DNA of 64,000 nucleotides from Arthrobacter sp. M4 (lineage in GTDB: Bacteria > Actinomycetota > Actinomycetes > Actinomycetales > Micrococcaceae), in NCBI RefSeq assembly GCF_020251205.1, contig NZ_JAIWYX010000001.1, positions 558,001 through 622,000 of the forward strand, written 5' to 3'. Under the pieces are notes generated by a model. It did no database searches. It was not told the DNA's origin and saw only the letters and a program-made list of their open reading frames with translations. Both the position numbers and the translations under genes were made by a program. Of this stretch, positions 1-8,300 are shown piece after piece; position 1 is the stretch's first letter; each line of letters starts with the position of its first letter.

Positions 1-333
1 AGACCATACAGGTCAAAATCCGACATGTCAGGATGCGAAGGGACGTTGTCCTCCGCATCGCAGTGGGCCTCATTGACCCACCACGAGCGCGTATGAACTA
101 AGTGCCGGCTCGGGGCAAGGGCGCTCCGCGTCAGTTCCTGATGGACCTCCGGCTACCCTTGACCGCTCACCCGTTACAGACATTTCCGGCCTCTACCGTG
201 ATGGGCACTAGGCTATGAACTCGTGGCGGACGAGTTAAGCGAAAACGCGGGATCGGCAGCACCACGGTGCACGGAGTCCATCGTGAGCAACAAGCCAATA
301 CCCGTTTGGCATGCAAAACGCTAAAGTTTCCGG
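1..333. other. Gene-free stretch at window start
   Basis: I see no convincing coding region here. The open frame on the minus strand that crosses this stretch has no homology I recognise and overlaps the real genes downstream. An 8-bp palindrome GACATGTC is present near 23-30 but has no supporting context. Confidence 0.4.
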
Positions 334-341
334 TGTCGACC

Positions 342-368
342 TGTCGATTTCGCGGCCCGCCGTTCGTC
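342..368 (+). promoter_or_regulatory. Putative ECF42-type promoter
   Basis: TGTCGA at 342-347 is followed by exactly 17 bases and then CGTC at 365-368, about 38 bases before the YciI start. From memory, this matches the -35/-10 pattern reported for ECF42 sigma factors (TGTCGA and CG(A/T)C). A second TGTCGA copy lies 8 bp upstream at 334-339. Because the operon it precedes encodes an ECF42 factor, autoregulation is the likely meaning. Confidence 0.55.
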
Positions 369-405
369 TAACTAGGACAGGTTCGGTCATGACGAGGAGG
401 TAGCG

Positions 406-753
406 ATGAAGTACATCATGCTGATCTACCAAGGCACCGCGCTCGAGCAACAGGCTGCGCTCGGGGAGGAGGAGCAGAAACAGATCTCCGCCGACTACCA
501 GGGAATCAACCAGACACCGGGCGTCACGCCCGGGCTGCCGATGGGACTCCCCCAGAACGCGACCACGGTGCGGGTCGACGGCGGCAAGACCCTGACCACG
601 GACGGCCCGTTCGTCGGGATGAAGGAGGCCCTCGGTGGCTGGTTCATCCTGGAGGCCGACGACATCGACGCGGCCATAGAAGTGGCCGCCCGCGTCCCTG
701 CAGCACGTTACGGTGGCGCCGTCGAGATCCGCCCCTCGGAGGTGTATTGGTAG
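406..753 (+). CDS. YciI/DGPF-family protein linked to ECF42 sigma factor
   Basis: A 115-residue protein of the YciI-like (DGPF) fold. It begins [10 protein letters not shown] and carries the hallmark DGPF at about residue 66, followed by [10 protein letters not shown]. These small dimeric alpha/beta proteins have no firmly assigned reaction, but genes of this type sit next to ECF42 sigma factors across actinobacteria and are their usual regulatory targets. The strong Shine-Dalgarno sequence GAGGAGG lies just before the ATG. The stop codon overlaps the start of the sigma gene, so the two are co-transcribed and probably translationally coupled. Confidence 0.9.
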   Translation: MKYIMLIYQGTALEQQAALGEEEQKQISADYQGINQTPGVTPGLPMGLPQNATTVRVDGGKTLTTDGPFVGMKEALGGWFILEADDIDAAIEVAARVPAARYGGAVEIRPSEVYW

Positions 754-1934
754 CGTCGCTCGAACAGGTCTTTCGCGAGGAGTGGAGCCGCGTCCTGGCC
801 ACCCTGATCGGCTTCCTCGGCGACTTCGACCTCGCCGAGGAAGCCGCGCAGGAGGCCTTTGCGATCGCGGCGGACCGATGGACACACGACGGCATCCCCA
901 ACAACCCGCGGGCCTGGCTAATAACAACGGCCCGGAACAAAGCCACGGACCGTATTCGCCGCGAGCAGGCCCTCGCCGCCAAGTCAGACCTGCTCGCCGC
1001 AGGCAACAATGCCGAGGTGCCGATGAACACCACGACGTTTCCCGACGAGCGCCTGGAGCTCATCTTCACCTGCTGTCATCCGGCACTCTCGGTTGAGGCC
1101 CAGGTTGCGCTCACCCTGCGCAGCATCGGCGGGCTTACCACCGACGAGATTGCCCGCGCCTTCCTCGTACCGGAGCGCACGATGGCGCAGCGGCTGGTGC
1201 GGGCCAAACGCAAGATCAAAGCAGCGGGGATCCCGTTTCGAGTGCCACCGCGTCACCTGCTCCGCGACCGACTCGATGCCGTTCTGGCCGTCGTGTACCT
1301 GATCTTCAACGAGGGGTACAGCGGACGCGACGAACTCGCGTCCGAAGCAATTTGGCTGGGACGCGCACTCGCCGAACTGCTTCCGGACGACCCGGAGGTT
1401 CACGGGCTGCTCGCGATGATGTTCCTTCACGACTCCCGTCGCGAGGCGCGATTCCGCGACAGCGAACTCGTGCTGCTCGGCGATCAGGACCGGTCACGTT
1501 GGAACACCGAGCAGATCGCCAAGGGACGCGTCGAACTGGACCGAGCACTAGCCCTCGGCGGCCGCGGGCCCTATGTCCTGCAGGCCGCCATCGCCTCGTT
1601 GCACGCCGAGACGCCTTGCGACTGGGCGCAGATCGCGGCGCTGTACGGCGAGCTCGCCCGTCTGACAGGCTTGCCCGTCGTGGAGCTAAACCGGGCCATC
1701 GCCATCGCCGAGACCGAAGGCCCCGAAGCCGGTCTGTACCTCGTCAACCAACTCGGTCTCGACGACTTCCGCTACCTTCACTCGACCAAGGCCGAACTCC
1801 TCCGGCGTCTCGGGCGGACCAACGAAGCACGTGACGCCTACCGACGTGCGAGGGAACTCACCGACGACGCCGCCGAACTGCGCTTCCTGGAACGTCGGCT
1901 AACGGAGCTGACAGCCGCCACTCGCTCAAGTTGA
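747..1934 (+). CDS. ECF42-family RNA polymerase sigma factor
   Basis: A 395-residue sigma factor. Region 2 lies in about residues 10-80 ([11 protein letters not shown], then [20 protein letters not shown]), and region 4 in about 115-170 ([19 protein letters not shown]). A long helical C-terminal extension of about 220 residues, TPR-like and ending in a Y/R-rich helix pair, is typical of ECF42 and replaces a classical anti-sigma factor. I chose TTG at 747, which has GGAGG four bases upstream and overlaps the YciI stop by 7 bp; no better ATG/GTG keeps region 2 intact. The promoter-like site at 342-368 suggests it activates its own operon. Confidence 0.9.
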   Translation: MVASLEQVFREEWSRVLATLIGFLGDFDLAEEAAQEAFAIAADRWTHDGIPNNPRAWLITTARNKATDRIRREQALAAKSDLLAAGNNAEVPMNTTTFPDERLELIFTCCHPALSVEAQVALTLRSIGGLTTDEIARAFLVPERTMAQRLVRAKRKIKAAGIPFRVPPRHLLRDRLDAVLAVVYLIFNEGYSGRDELASEAIWLGRALAELLPDDPEVHGLLAMMFLHDSRREARFRDSELVLLGDQDRSRWNTEQIAKGRVELDRALALGGRGPYVLQAAIASLHAETPCDWAQIAALYGELARLTGLPVVELNRAIAIAETEGPEAGLYLVNQLGLDDFRYLHSTKAELLRRLGRTNEARDAYRRARELTDDAAELRFLERRLTELTAATRSS

Positions 1935-2107
1935 CCATGGACCAGCCCATGCGATCGATGTCTGGCGCAGGACAAAGATGCTTGGTCTGGGGGCTGTCGA
2001 TGGTCCGGGCCGCCGGGCACTGACAGGATGGCGCAGCTGCCCTGACGTGTCATCCCAGCAGGTGGTTGTGTTTGGGATGCAGCCTTGCCCACTATGGAAA
2101 CGTGGCA

Positions 2108-2668
2108 ATGAAGGACAAATGGCGCGTGATCCGGCTTGCCTTGTACTTGCTGATCCCTCTGACCGGAACGGCGGGGTGCGTCTATGAATACCCCGAGCCT
2201 GTGCGCGCGCCAACAACTGGCTCCGAACCCGTGGAAACCCCAGCCGCCGCTGGCCAAACAGCAGGGTTTCCCAAGCCCTACGGCGATCCGCACATACTTG
2301 AGCAGGAGGCCAGGAACTACAAACAGTTGGACAATCTCCTGAAGGCAACGCCGGGCCCGGTCCTTTTACAGGAAGTTGGCCCACTGGACGGCCCTGTCAG
2401 GGGCTTCGGCACGACAGAGAAGGTGCCGGCAACGGGGCACTACACCGTCACCGCAGCCTGCATTGGCGCAACAAGTGCGACAGTCTCCGTAGGGCAGGAG
2501 CATCCAGGTGCCCCCTTCCGGCCCCTGGAGCTCGCCCTTGATTGCACCGGGGCCACTTCGCAGGTCATTGCACTTCAGGAAGGGTACGTTTTCGCACATC
2601 TGTTGCTGCCCGGCCCGGGCGATACGCCGTGGACAGGGGCAGTGGGAGGAGTGCGTGTGACCGGTTGA
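2108..2668 (+). CDS. Hypothetical lipoprotein
   Basis: A 186-residue secreted protein of unknown function. The N-terminus (MKDKWRVIRLALYLL) followed by a lipobox LTGTAGC around residues 17-23 marks a lipoprotein signal peptide, so the mature protein should be anchored on the outer face of the membrane. After a Pro/Thr-rich linker, the remaining 150 residues look like a beta-rich domain with two cysteines that may pair. I chose the ATG at 2108 because the longer frame from 2066 would bury the signal peptide. It stands alone between the ECF42 operon and a reductase gene. Confidence 0.7.
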   Translation: MKDKWRVIRLALYLLIPLTGTAGCVYEYPEPVRAPTTGSEPVETPAAAGQTAGFPKPYGDPHILEQEARNYKQLDNLLKATPGPVLLQEVGPLDGPVRGFGTTEKVPATGHYTVTAACIGATSATVSVGQEHPGAPFRPLELALDCTGATSQVIALQEGYVFAHLLLPGPGDTPWTGAVGGVRVTG

Positions 2669-2771
2669 GGCGTAGACCCGGAAACTCGTCGGCGAGGATG
2701 CAATCCCGTGCTATGATCGCCAGAATTCTCACGCGGCCGTATTCAGGTCGCAATCACTCAGGAGATTCGCA

Positions 2772-3377
2772 GTGCCGGACACCACCTGCCATATGTCGAT
2801 CTCGCTGGACGGCTTCGTCGCCGGGCCGGACCAGAGCCGCGAGGACCCGCTGGGCAAGCGGGGGCTGGAGCTGCACGGCTGGCACATCGGCGATCCGCGA
2901 GCTAACGATGCCGACAAGGTCGCGAACGACTGGCTCATGCGCCCGCGGGGCGCGTATGTGATGGGTCGGAATATGTTCGGCCCGATCCGCGGGGACTGGG
3001 ATGAGGAATGGACCGGGTGGTGGGGCCCCGAACCGCCGTACCACGCGCCGGTGTTCGTGCTGACCCATCATGGACATGACCCGATCCAGATGGAGGGCGG
3101 GACGACCTTCCACTTCGTCACCGATGGCTTCGATGCGGCCTACTCCGCAGCGTGCCAGGCCGCCGGGGACAAAGGCGTGGACATCGCCGGTGGGGCCTCG
3201 ACCGTCCGACAGGCATTGATCGCCGGTGTGATCGACGAGCTCACCCTCGACATCGCACCGGTACTGCTCGGTTCGGGCGAGCGCATCTTCGACGGCGTTG
3301 AATCCTTCGGCTTCGAACCGGCCGAGGTGCTTCACTCACCGCTGGCCACCCACATCCGCTATCGCCGCGTCAGCTAA
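2772..3377 (+). CDS. Dihydrofolate reductase family (RibD C-terminal-like) protein
   Basis: A 201-residue NADPH-binding reductase fold of the DHFR/RibD-C type. MSISLDGFVAGPDQS near the start is the typical substrate-site strand, GAYVMGRNMFG lies in mid-protein, and DIAGGASTVRQALIAG followed by ELTLDIAPVLLGSGERIF forms the cofactor side. Members of this family are usually annotated only as dihydrofolate reductase family protein, and the true substrate is unknown. The start is GTG at 2772 with AGGAG eight bases upstream. A possible -10 box TATGAT lies at 2712-2717. Confidence 0.85.
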   Translation: MPDTTCHMSISLDGFVAGPDQSREDPLGKRGLELHGWHIGDPRANDADKVANDWLMRPRGAYVMGRNMFGPIRGDWDEEWTGWWGPEPPYHAPVFVLTHHGHDPIQMEGGTTFHFVTDGFDAAYSAACQAAGDKGVDIAGGASTVRQALIAGVIDELTLDIAPVLLGSGERIFDGVESFGFEPAEVLHSPLATHIRYRRVS

Positions 3378-3584
3378 CTCCGTACGCGCTGCCGGCCTCC
3401 TGCGCGGCAGGACCAGGCTAAGTCAGGGGCCCTGTTTTGGCAGGACCCCAAGAAGCCTCTCCCGCGCACCACTTAGGAGGCGTCACCTCGTCCCAGAAGT
3501 CCCGCACGCGGAGCAGTAGATCCCACTTTAGCCATACGAGGCCACGCCGACTGGCGCCGAGATCGCTATGGAGCGTCTGAGCGG

Positions 3585-4484
3585 CTAACGCGCCAGCCGG
3601 GTCTCCTCTTCCAAGTGGCCGAGCTTGTCCGGGTTCCGCATGGCGAAGATCCGTGCGATCTTGCCGTCCTCCACCACCAGGCTGATGAGCGACGGACCGC
3701 CTGCTTCGTCGTCGATGCGGATGCCAAGGCTGCCGTTGAGCCAGAGCAGAGCGATTTTCGGGTTGAGCGCGGCCTCTGGGAAGGACCGCAGCAGATTCGT
3801 CACCTTCTTCGCGCCGTACACCGGCACCCGAACGGCCTGGGCGACGCCGCCGCCGTCGGCGATGAGTACGACGTCAGGCGCCAGCACGTCCATCAAGCCC
3901 TGCACATCCCCGGTGGTGACCGCTGTCAGGAACCGTTCGACGACTTCCTGCTGCTCACTGCGGTCCACCCGCATGCGGGGGCGCCGGGCGGCCACATGAG
4001 AGCGCGCACGGCTGACGATCTGGCGCACGGCGGCCGCCGACTTGCCCACGGCCTCGGCAATCTCCTCGTAGGGCACGTCGAAAACCTCCCGCAGTACGAA
4101 GACCGCCCGCTCCACGGGGGTGAGCGATTCGAGAACCGTGAGCATGGCGATCGAGACGCTTTCAGCCAGTTCCACGTCCTGGGCGACATCCGGCACGGTG
4201 AGCAGGGGCTCGGGCAGCCATTCGCCGACGTAATCCTCCCGCCGTCGTGACAGCGCGCGGAGGCGGTTGAGCGCCTGGCGGGTGACGGTACGAACCAGGT
4301 AGGCCCGCGGGTCGCGAACCCCCGCGCGGACGTCGGGGTCCACTTCAGCCCACCGCAGCCAGGCCTCCTGCACCACGTCCTCGGCATCCGAGGCGGAGCC
4401 GAGCATCTCGTAGGCGACCGTGAAGAGCAGGCTGCGGTGGGCGACGAACGGGTCCGGCCTGTCAGTGGCGGCGAGGCTGCTCAT
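3585..4484 (-). CDS. sigJ: ECF41-family sigma factor (SigJ-like)
   Basis: A 299-residue sigma factor. Sigma region 2 (AYEMLGSASDAEDVVQEAWL, about residues 26-45) and region 4 (VLREVFDVPYEEIAEAVGKS) are followed by a SnoaL-like C-terminal domain. That domain carries the two ECF41 signatures, DGGG near residue 208 and NPDKLGH near the C-terminus. In ECF41 proteins this extension tunes activity in place of an anti-sigma factor. The gene lies 5 bp downstream of the carboxymuconolactone-decarboxylase-like gene on the same strand, which is the standard ECF41 arrangement. Confidence 0.93.
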   Translation of the reverse strand: MSSLAATDRPDPFVAHRSLLFTVAYEMLGSASDAEDVVQEAWLRWAEVDPDVRAGVRDPRAYLVRTVTRQALNRLRALSRRREDYVGEWLPEPLLTVPDVAQDVELAESVSIAMLTVLESLTPVERAVFVLREVFDVPYEEIAEAVGKSAAAVRQIVSRARSHVAARRPRMRVDRSEQQEVVERFLTAVTTGDVQGLMDVLAPDVVLIADGGGVAQAVRVPVYGAKKVTNLLRSFPEAALNPKIALLWLNGSLGIRIDDEAGGPSLISLVVEDGKIARIFAMRNPDKLGHLEEETRLAR

Positions 4485-4489
4485 GGCGC

Positions 4490-5071
4490 TCAGGCTACCC
4501 CGTGGCTGCTGCGCGCTGCGAGCGGCTTCAGCTCACAGGAATCCGCGAATCCCTCGGATTCGATGCCAAGGGCCACGTTGCTGCGGGTCGTGAGGTTGGC
4601 GAAGCCGATGACGCTGGTCAGTTCGATTAGCGCCGGCGCGCCCAATTGCTCGAGCAGCCGGGCCGACAGTCCGTCGGTCACCGAGACGGGCGTGGCGCTC
4701 ATGGCCTCGGCGTACTCCAGGACGTCCTGCTCGAGCGGTGTGAAGACGTCTGAGTCGCGCCAGCACGGGATCTGCCGGGCCTTCTCCAGGTCCAGGCCGT
4801 GGTTGTGCGCCATGAAGTAGTTGTAGTCCAGGCACCAAGTGCAGCCGATGAAGGAGGCCACGGCCATGTGAGCGTAGGACTTCAGCGACTCATCGCAGCT
4901 GTTCCATCTCTGCAGCTTCTGTCCGAAGCCCATGGATGCCCTGAGAACGGACTGGTTGTGCCACATGACGCCCAGCGATTCCGGGACTTTGCCGAACATC
5001 TTCGCGCTGAACTTCTTGATGAGTGCGCCGTAGAAACCGGTGATTTCTGCGGCCGGGATCCTGGTGGTCAT
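4490..5071 (-). CDS. Carboxymuconolactone decarboxylase (AhpD-like) family protein, ECF41 partner
   Basis: A 193-residue all-helical CMD/AhpD-like protein. The redox-type motif GCTWC (CxxC) followed by LDYNYFMAHNHG is present, consistent with a peroxidase-like or thiol-dependent activity. Genes of this family are the usual targets of ECF41 sigma factors. I chose ATG at 5071 rather than the upstream 5107 start because AGGAGG sits at the right distance and the upstream 12 codons overlap that ribosome-binding site. It is first in a two-gene operon with the sigma factor, behind a promoter-like site at 5111-5137. Confidence 0.9.
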   Translation of the reverse strand: MTTRIPAAEITGFYGALIKKFSAKMFGKVPESLGVMWHNQSVLRASMGFGQKLQRWNSCDESLKSYAHMAVASFIGCTWCLDYNYFMAHNHGLDLEKARQIPCWRDSDVFTPLEQDVLEYAEAMSATPVSVTDGLSARLLEQLGAPALIELTSVIGFANLTTRSNVALGIESEGFADSCELKPLAARSSHGVA

Positions 5072-5110
5072 GTCTCCTCCTGCGGTCAGTTCGGTGTCGT
5101 ATGACATGAA

Positions 5111-5137
5111 GACACCGCCCGCGCCCGATCTGTGACA
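5111..5137 (-). promoter_or_regulatory. Putative ECF41-type promoter
   Basis: On the minus strand TGTCACA (5137-5131) is followed by exactly 16 bases and then TGTC (5114-5111), 39 bases before the ATG at 5071. From memory, the published ECF41 consensus is TGTCACA-N16-CGTC, so this differs by one base in the -10 element. It sits before the CMD-family gene, where ECF41 target promoters are normally found. Confidence 0.55.
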
Positions 5138-5484
5138 GGAGGCCGTGAAACTGTTTGGGAAACGCCTTGTTTCCCTATGTGGACCGGCTTTCGTCGAGCT
5201 GACCCGCCCGGTTTCCAGCCTGTCAGCCCATGTAGGCGCGGTGCAGGGTCACCCCGTTCTCTCGGTTGTTGGCCTCCCACTCAGCCTTCAAGCCCCCGGC
5301 CGTCTCTCGACCGAGGGCGCGAAGCAGTTCCGTCAATCCCGGTTGGATGGGCGCCTAGAAAGCGATTCCAGGCCCCAGGCGGCGGCGTCGTGGAAGACGA
5401 GGCCTCCGGGCGAGCGCACCACCGTGTATGGGGCTGGCAGCTGAAGAGTCCGTGCCCCCTCGGCCAGCGGGTGCGCCTCAGTCC
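5138..5484. other. Gene-free stretch
   Basis: Several overlapping open frames exist on both strands, but none has recognisable homology, a good ribosome-binding site or a coherent composition. I treat it as intergenic between the ECF41 operon and the membrane-protein gene. Confidence 0.4.
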
Positions 5485-6204
5485 CTACCGTGGAGATCCT
5501 GTGGAGGGCTCAAGGGACCGGCCTTGAGCGCTGGACCATGGGGCGGGCATCCTCGATCGCCGCTGGATGACGTACTCGGCAACTGCAAGGTTGACCACCC
5601 AGGAGGAACCCATGAGGACGGCGCGGGTTGTCTGGTCCGTCTGGCCAAGAACAAGGATCCAGGACAGGATCACCAGGGCCTGGGTTCCTGCGCCCAAGCC
5701 GATTGCGTAGGCGCGGGTCATCCATGCGCCGTGCCTGGCGAAATCCCGGCGGAGAATCGCCAGGAATCCCAGGATGATGCTGGCGGCCATGGCCGAGCCG
5801 AAGATGAGCCGCAGAATCAGGAGAGCTTCGCCGTCGCTCGGCGGAAGGGCGTAGAACACTGACATCCACAAGCCGGAGAAGGCGGCAAGCAGGCCGGCCG
5901 GCACCAGGATTCGTCCGGAGATCCGGTGCCACCGACGTCTGCCCCGCCGAAGTTCAGGGACGAACTGAAAGGCACCGAGCAGGCTATAAACAGTGACACT
6001 GACAATGTGCGTCACCACCGGGACGGGCGACGCGAAGAACCGCTCGTTCTGGGCCGTCACGGCCGCGCCGCCCGTTAGTTCAGCCAGGCGCGCCGCCCCG
6101 GCAATCACCGGGATGAGGCAAAGGAAGATCACGGCGGGCACGGACCACTGCGCGCGGCGGTGCTTGCGGCGGGTGGGGACTGAGCTGGCGGTTTCTGATG
6201 TCAT
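5485..6204 (-). CDS. DUF2306-type integral membrane protein
   Basis: A 239-residue membrane protein with about six predicted helices, including VPAVIFLCLIPVIAGAARL, VVTHIVSVTVYSLLGAFQFV and LVPAGLLAAFSGLWMSVFYA. Conserved features of the DUF2306 family are visible: the HIVSVTVYSLLGAFQF helix, then RRWHRISGRILVPAG, and ARHGAWMTRAYAIGLGAGTQ. The function of the family is unknown. It is transcribed divergently from a TetR regulator, and two matching palindromes lie in the shared promoter region, so it is probably the target of that repressor. Confidence 0.8.
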   Translation of the reverse strand: MTSETASSVPTRRKHRRAQWSVPAVIFLCLIPVIAGAARLAELTGGAAVTAQNERFFASPVPVVTHIVSVTVYSLLGAFQFVPELRRGRRRWHRISGRILVPAGLLAAFSGLWMSVFYALPPSDGEALLILRLIFGSAMAASIILGFLAILRRDFARHGAWMTRAYAIGLGAGTQALVILSWILVLGQTDQTTRAVLMGSSWVVNLAVAEYVIQRRSRMPAPWSSAQGRSLEPSTGSPR

Positions 6205-6225
6205 GGCGTGCCCCTAGAGTCGCTG

Positions 6226-6240
6226 GTGTACGGCGTACAC
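6226..6240. promoter_or_regulatory. TetR-type operator, copy 1
   Basis: GTGTAC-GGC-GTACAC, a palindrome with perfect 6-bp arms around a 3-bp centre, 21 bp before the membrane-protein start. Copy 2 (6260-6274) has identical arms. The centres are 34 bp apart. Confidence 0.75.
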
Positions 6241-6259
6241 CTACTGAGTGAGAGCCTAG

Positions 6260-6274
6260 GTGTACGTTGTACAC
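6260..6274. promoter_or_regulatory. TetR-type operator, copy 2
   Basis: GTGTAC-GTT-GTACAC, with the same arms as copy 1 and lying on the regulator side of the divergent promoter region. The pair would let one repressor shut off both the membrane protein and its own gene. Confidence 0.75.
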
Positions 6275-6326
6275 TTGTCAACAGGTGGAGAGTCCATGGG
6301 CGGGCGACGACTTAGGGAGGCGACAG

Positions 6327-7040
6327 ATGACCCAGCAAGTAGAGGCAACCCGGCGCATGCCGCTGAACCGGGACCGCGTGCTGCTGGCCGCCGTCGCGCT
6401 TGCAGACCAGGTCGGCATCGAGTCACTGAGCATGCGCCGGCTCGCACAGGAACTGGGCGTTGTCCCGATGGCGCTCTACAAGCACGTCGCTAACAAAGAA
6501 GAACTCCTGGACGGCATGGTGGACACCATCGTGGGCGAGATCGACCCTCCCGTTACCGATGCCCACTGGAAGATGGCGGTCCGGCTAAGAGTTCTCTCGG
6601 CCAGGCAGGCACTCCTGCGCCATCCCTGGGCCCGCGCGGTGATAGAGACCCGCACCAGCACGACTCCGGCCGTACTGGAATACATGGAAACGTTCGTGGG
6701 CATGTTCCTGGCGGGCGGATTCTCCGTCGACCTCACCCACCACGTCATGCATGCCCTAGGCAGCCGCATGTGGGGATTCACGCAGGAGGTGTTCGACGAC
6801 TCGGCGCGCCAGAACGGCAACGATCAGCCAACGGTAACGTCCGAAGCGCGGGTCGCCATGGCCCGCCACATGGCACAGAACTATCCGAATCTCTTTCAGA
6901 TCGCCATGGCGGCAGCACATGACGATGAATCCGTGGTCGGGCACGGCTGCGACGACCAGTTCGAGTTTGAATTCGCGCTCGACCTGCTCCTTGACGGCTT
7001 TGAACGACTCCACGAGCGGAACTGGACCTCAGGCGGCTGA
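6327..7040 (+). CDS. TetR/AcrR-family transcriptional regulator
   Basis: A 237-residue TetR-type repressor. The N-terminal helix-turn-helix is clear (LSMRRLAQELGVVPMALYKH at about residues 36-55), followed by KEELLDGMVD. The C-terminal ligand-binding part (ALLRHPWARAVIE, HALGSRMWGFTQEV) resembles the TetR_C_1 group. ATG at 6327 is preceded by AGGGAGG at 6314-6320; the upstream in-frame start at 6267 would overlap the operator. It is divergent from the DUF2306-type gene and probably autoregulated through the twin palindromes at 6226 and 6260. The effector is unknown. Confidence 0.88.
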   Translation: MTQQVEATRRMPLNRDRVLLAAVALADQVGIESLSMRRLAQELGVVPMALYKHVANKEELLDGMVDTIVGEIDPPVTDAHWKMAVRLRVLSARQALLRHPWARAVIETRTSTTPAVLEYMETFVGMFLAGGFSVDLTHHVMHALGSRMWGFTQEVFDDSARQNGNDQPTVTSEARVAMARHMAQNYPNLFQIAMAAAHDDESVVGHGCDDQFEFEFALDLLLDGFERLHERNWTSGG

Positions 7041-7241
7041 GCCCAACCGGCGGAGATCGAGTTCGCGCGGAACTGGCGGGAAACGCCGTAGGTGGTGTTC
7101 TACCCGATCCTCTGGCCGGTTCTTCAGCAGCACCATTTGCTGCCGATTAGCATCGCGCAACGCCGAGGACCTGGATCGTGGCGCCTCCCGTTGGACGATC
7201 GGTGCGCTCAAGCGACTACGCGATGGTTCATTGGTGCACCC

Positions 7242-8087
7242 TCACTGATCGGTCGAGGCGGTGGGAGAGGGTGTATCGAGGAACGTGATCACGACGTCGC
7301 GCACAAGGTCGGTCCGCGCGAGCCCGAAAAAATGCGTCGTGCCGGGGAACACCGCGAGCTGCGACGCGGGCACGCCCTCGAAATCGCCGTTTACGTCTCC
7401 CCCGCGCAGTTGGAGGAACTTCACCGCGTGATCAAGCCTGACCATGTCACAGTCACCGACCGTGATAAGCGTCGGGGCGGCGATTCCTCGGATCTTCTCG
7501 TCGCTCCATCCGATTTCTCCCGCGCCGTAGCGCGCGAGCTTGTCGAGCAGGCCCTGCAGGTGCTCGCGATCGGGATGCGGCGACACAGCGAGGTAGCGTT
7601 CCTCCATCGGTGTTCCCGAGATCATGTCCACCGTCATCTCAGCGACCGCCTCAACGTTGCCGCCGCGGTCGCCCTCAGGCCGGAACGACACCGACGATAC
7701 GATCAGCTTGCGAACGAGTTCCGGGTGATTGATCGCGAGGTCTAGCGCGACCGCACCCCCGATGCTGAACCCGAACACGTCGACGCGGTCGACACCGAGG
7801 TGATCGAGAAGCCCGATGACATCGGACGCCAGGTCGGGAGTGCCCAGCGGCCGGTCCGTGTCATTGGTGCGTCCATGCCCTTGGAAGTCCGCGGCGATCA
7901 CTCGGCGCCCTGCCGACAGGCTGGGGATCAGCGCGCCGAACTGCAACTCGATGTCAAAGAGTCCCCCGTGTAAGAGCAACAGCGGGGTGCTGCCGTCGCC
8001 GTTGTCGCCATGCAACTCGTAATACATCTGGAGCCCGTTGACTGACGCATACCCGATTTCGGGTGCGACCCTTGTTTCGTCAGTCAT
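7242..8087 (-). CDS. Alpha/beta hydrolase
   Basis: A 281-residue alpha/beta-hydrolase fold enzyme. The oxyanion region LLLLHGGLFD, the HGRTNDTDRP loop and the nucleophile elbow GFSIGG (Ser at about residue 109) are visible, with a probable acid near TVGDCDMVRLDH and a catalytic His in FPGTTHFFGL close to the C-terminus. The substrate cannot be told from sequence. It is a single gene with its own ribosome-binding site (AGGAGG upstream). Its codon choice, rich in ATCGGCGTC-type runs, looks somewhat different from its neighbours. Confidence 0.88.
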   Translation of the reverse strand: MTDETRVAPEIGYASVNGLQMYYELHGDNGDGSTPLLLLHGGLFDIELQFGALIPSLSAGRRVIAADFQGHGRTNDTDRPLGTPDLASDVIGLLDHLGVDRVDVFGFSIGGAVALDLAINHPELVRKLIVSSVSFRPEGDRGGNVEAVAEMTVDMISGTPMEERYLAVSPHPDREHLQGLLDKLARYGAGEIGWSDEKIRGIAAPTLITVGDCDMVRLDHAVKFLQLRGGDVNGDFEGVPASQLAVFPGTTHFFGLARTDLVRDVVITFLDTPSPTASTDQ

Positions 8088-8300
8088 CCACGAGCCTCCT
8101 CTGGCTTACGCATGCGTGGTGTCTTCAATCCTGACACTCCGCACGGGACATCGGCCAGCGCTTGGAATCGTTCGCGACTACTGACCCGAATAGCGGTCTG
8201 AGACGTGCCGGGGCGCTCTCGGAAAGCGATCGTTCGCGAGACTGAGGACATCGGCGCTCGCGACTCCGCAAATGGGATGAGACCGACTGCGTCCTGCGAG

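Noticed and set aside
235..927. 230-residue minus-strand open frame at the window start
   Set aside because: It is antisense to the YciI and sigma genes, Arg-rich, with no motif.
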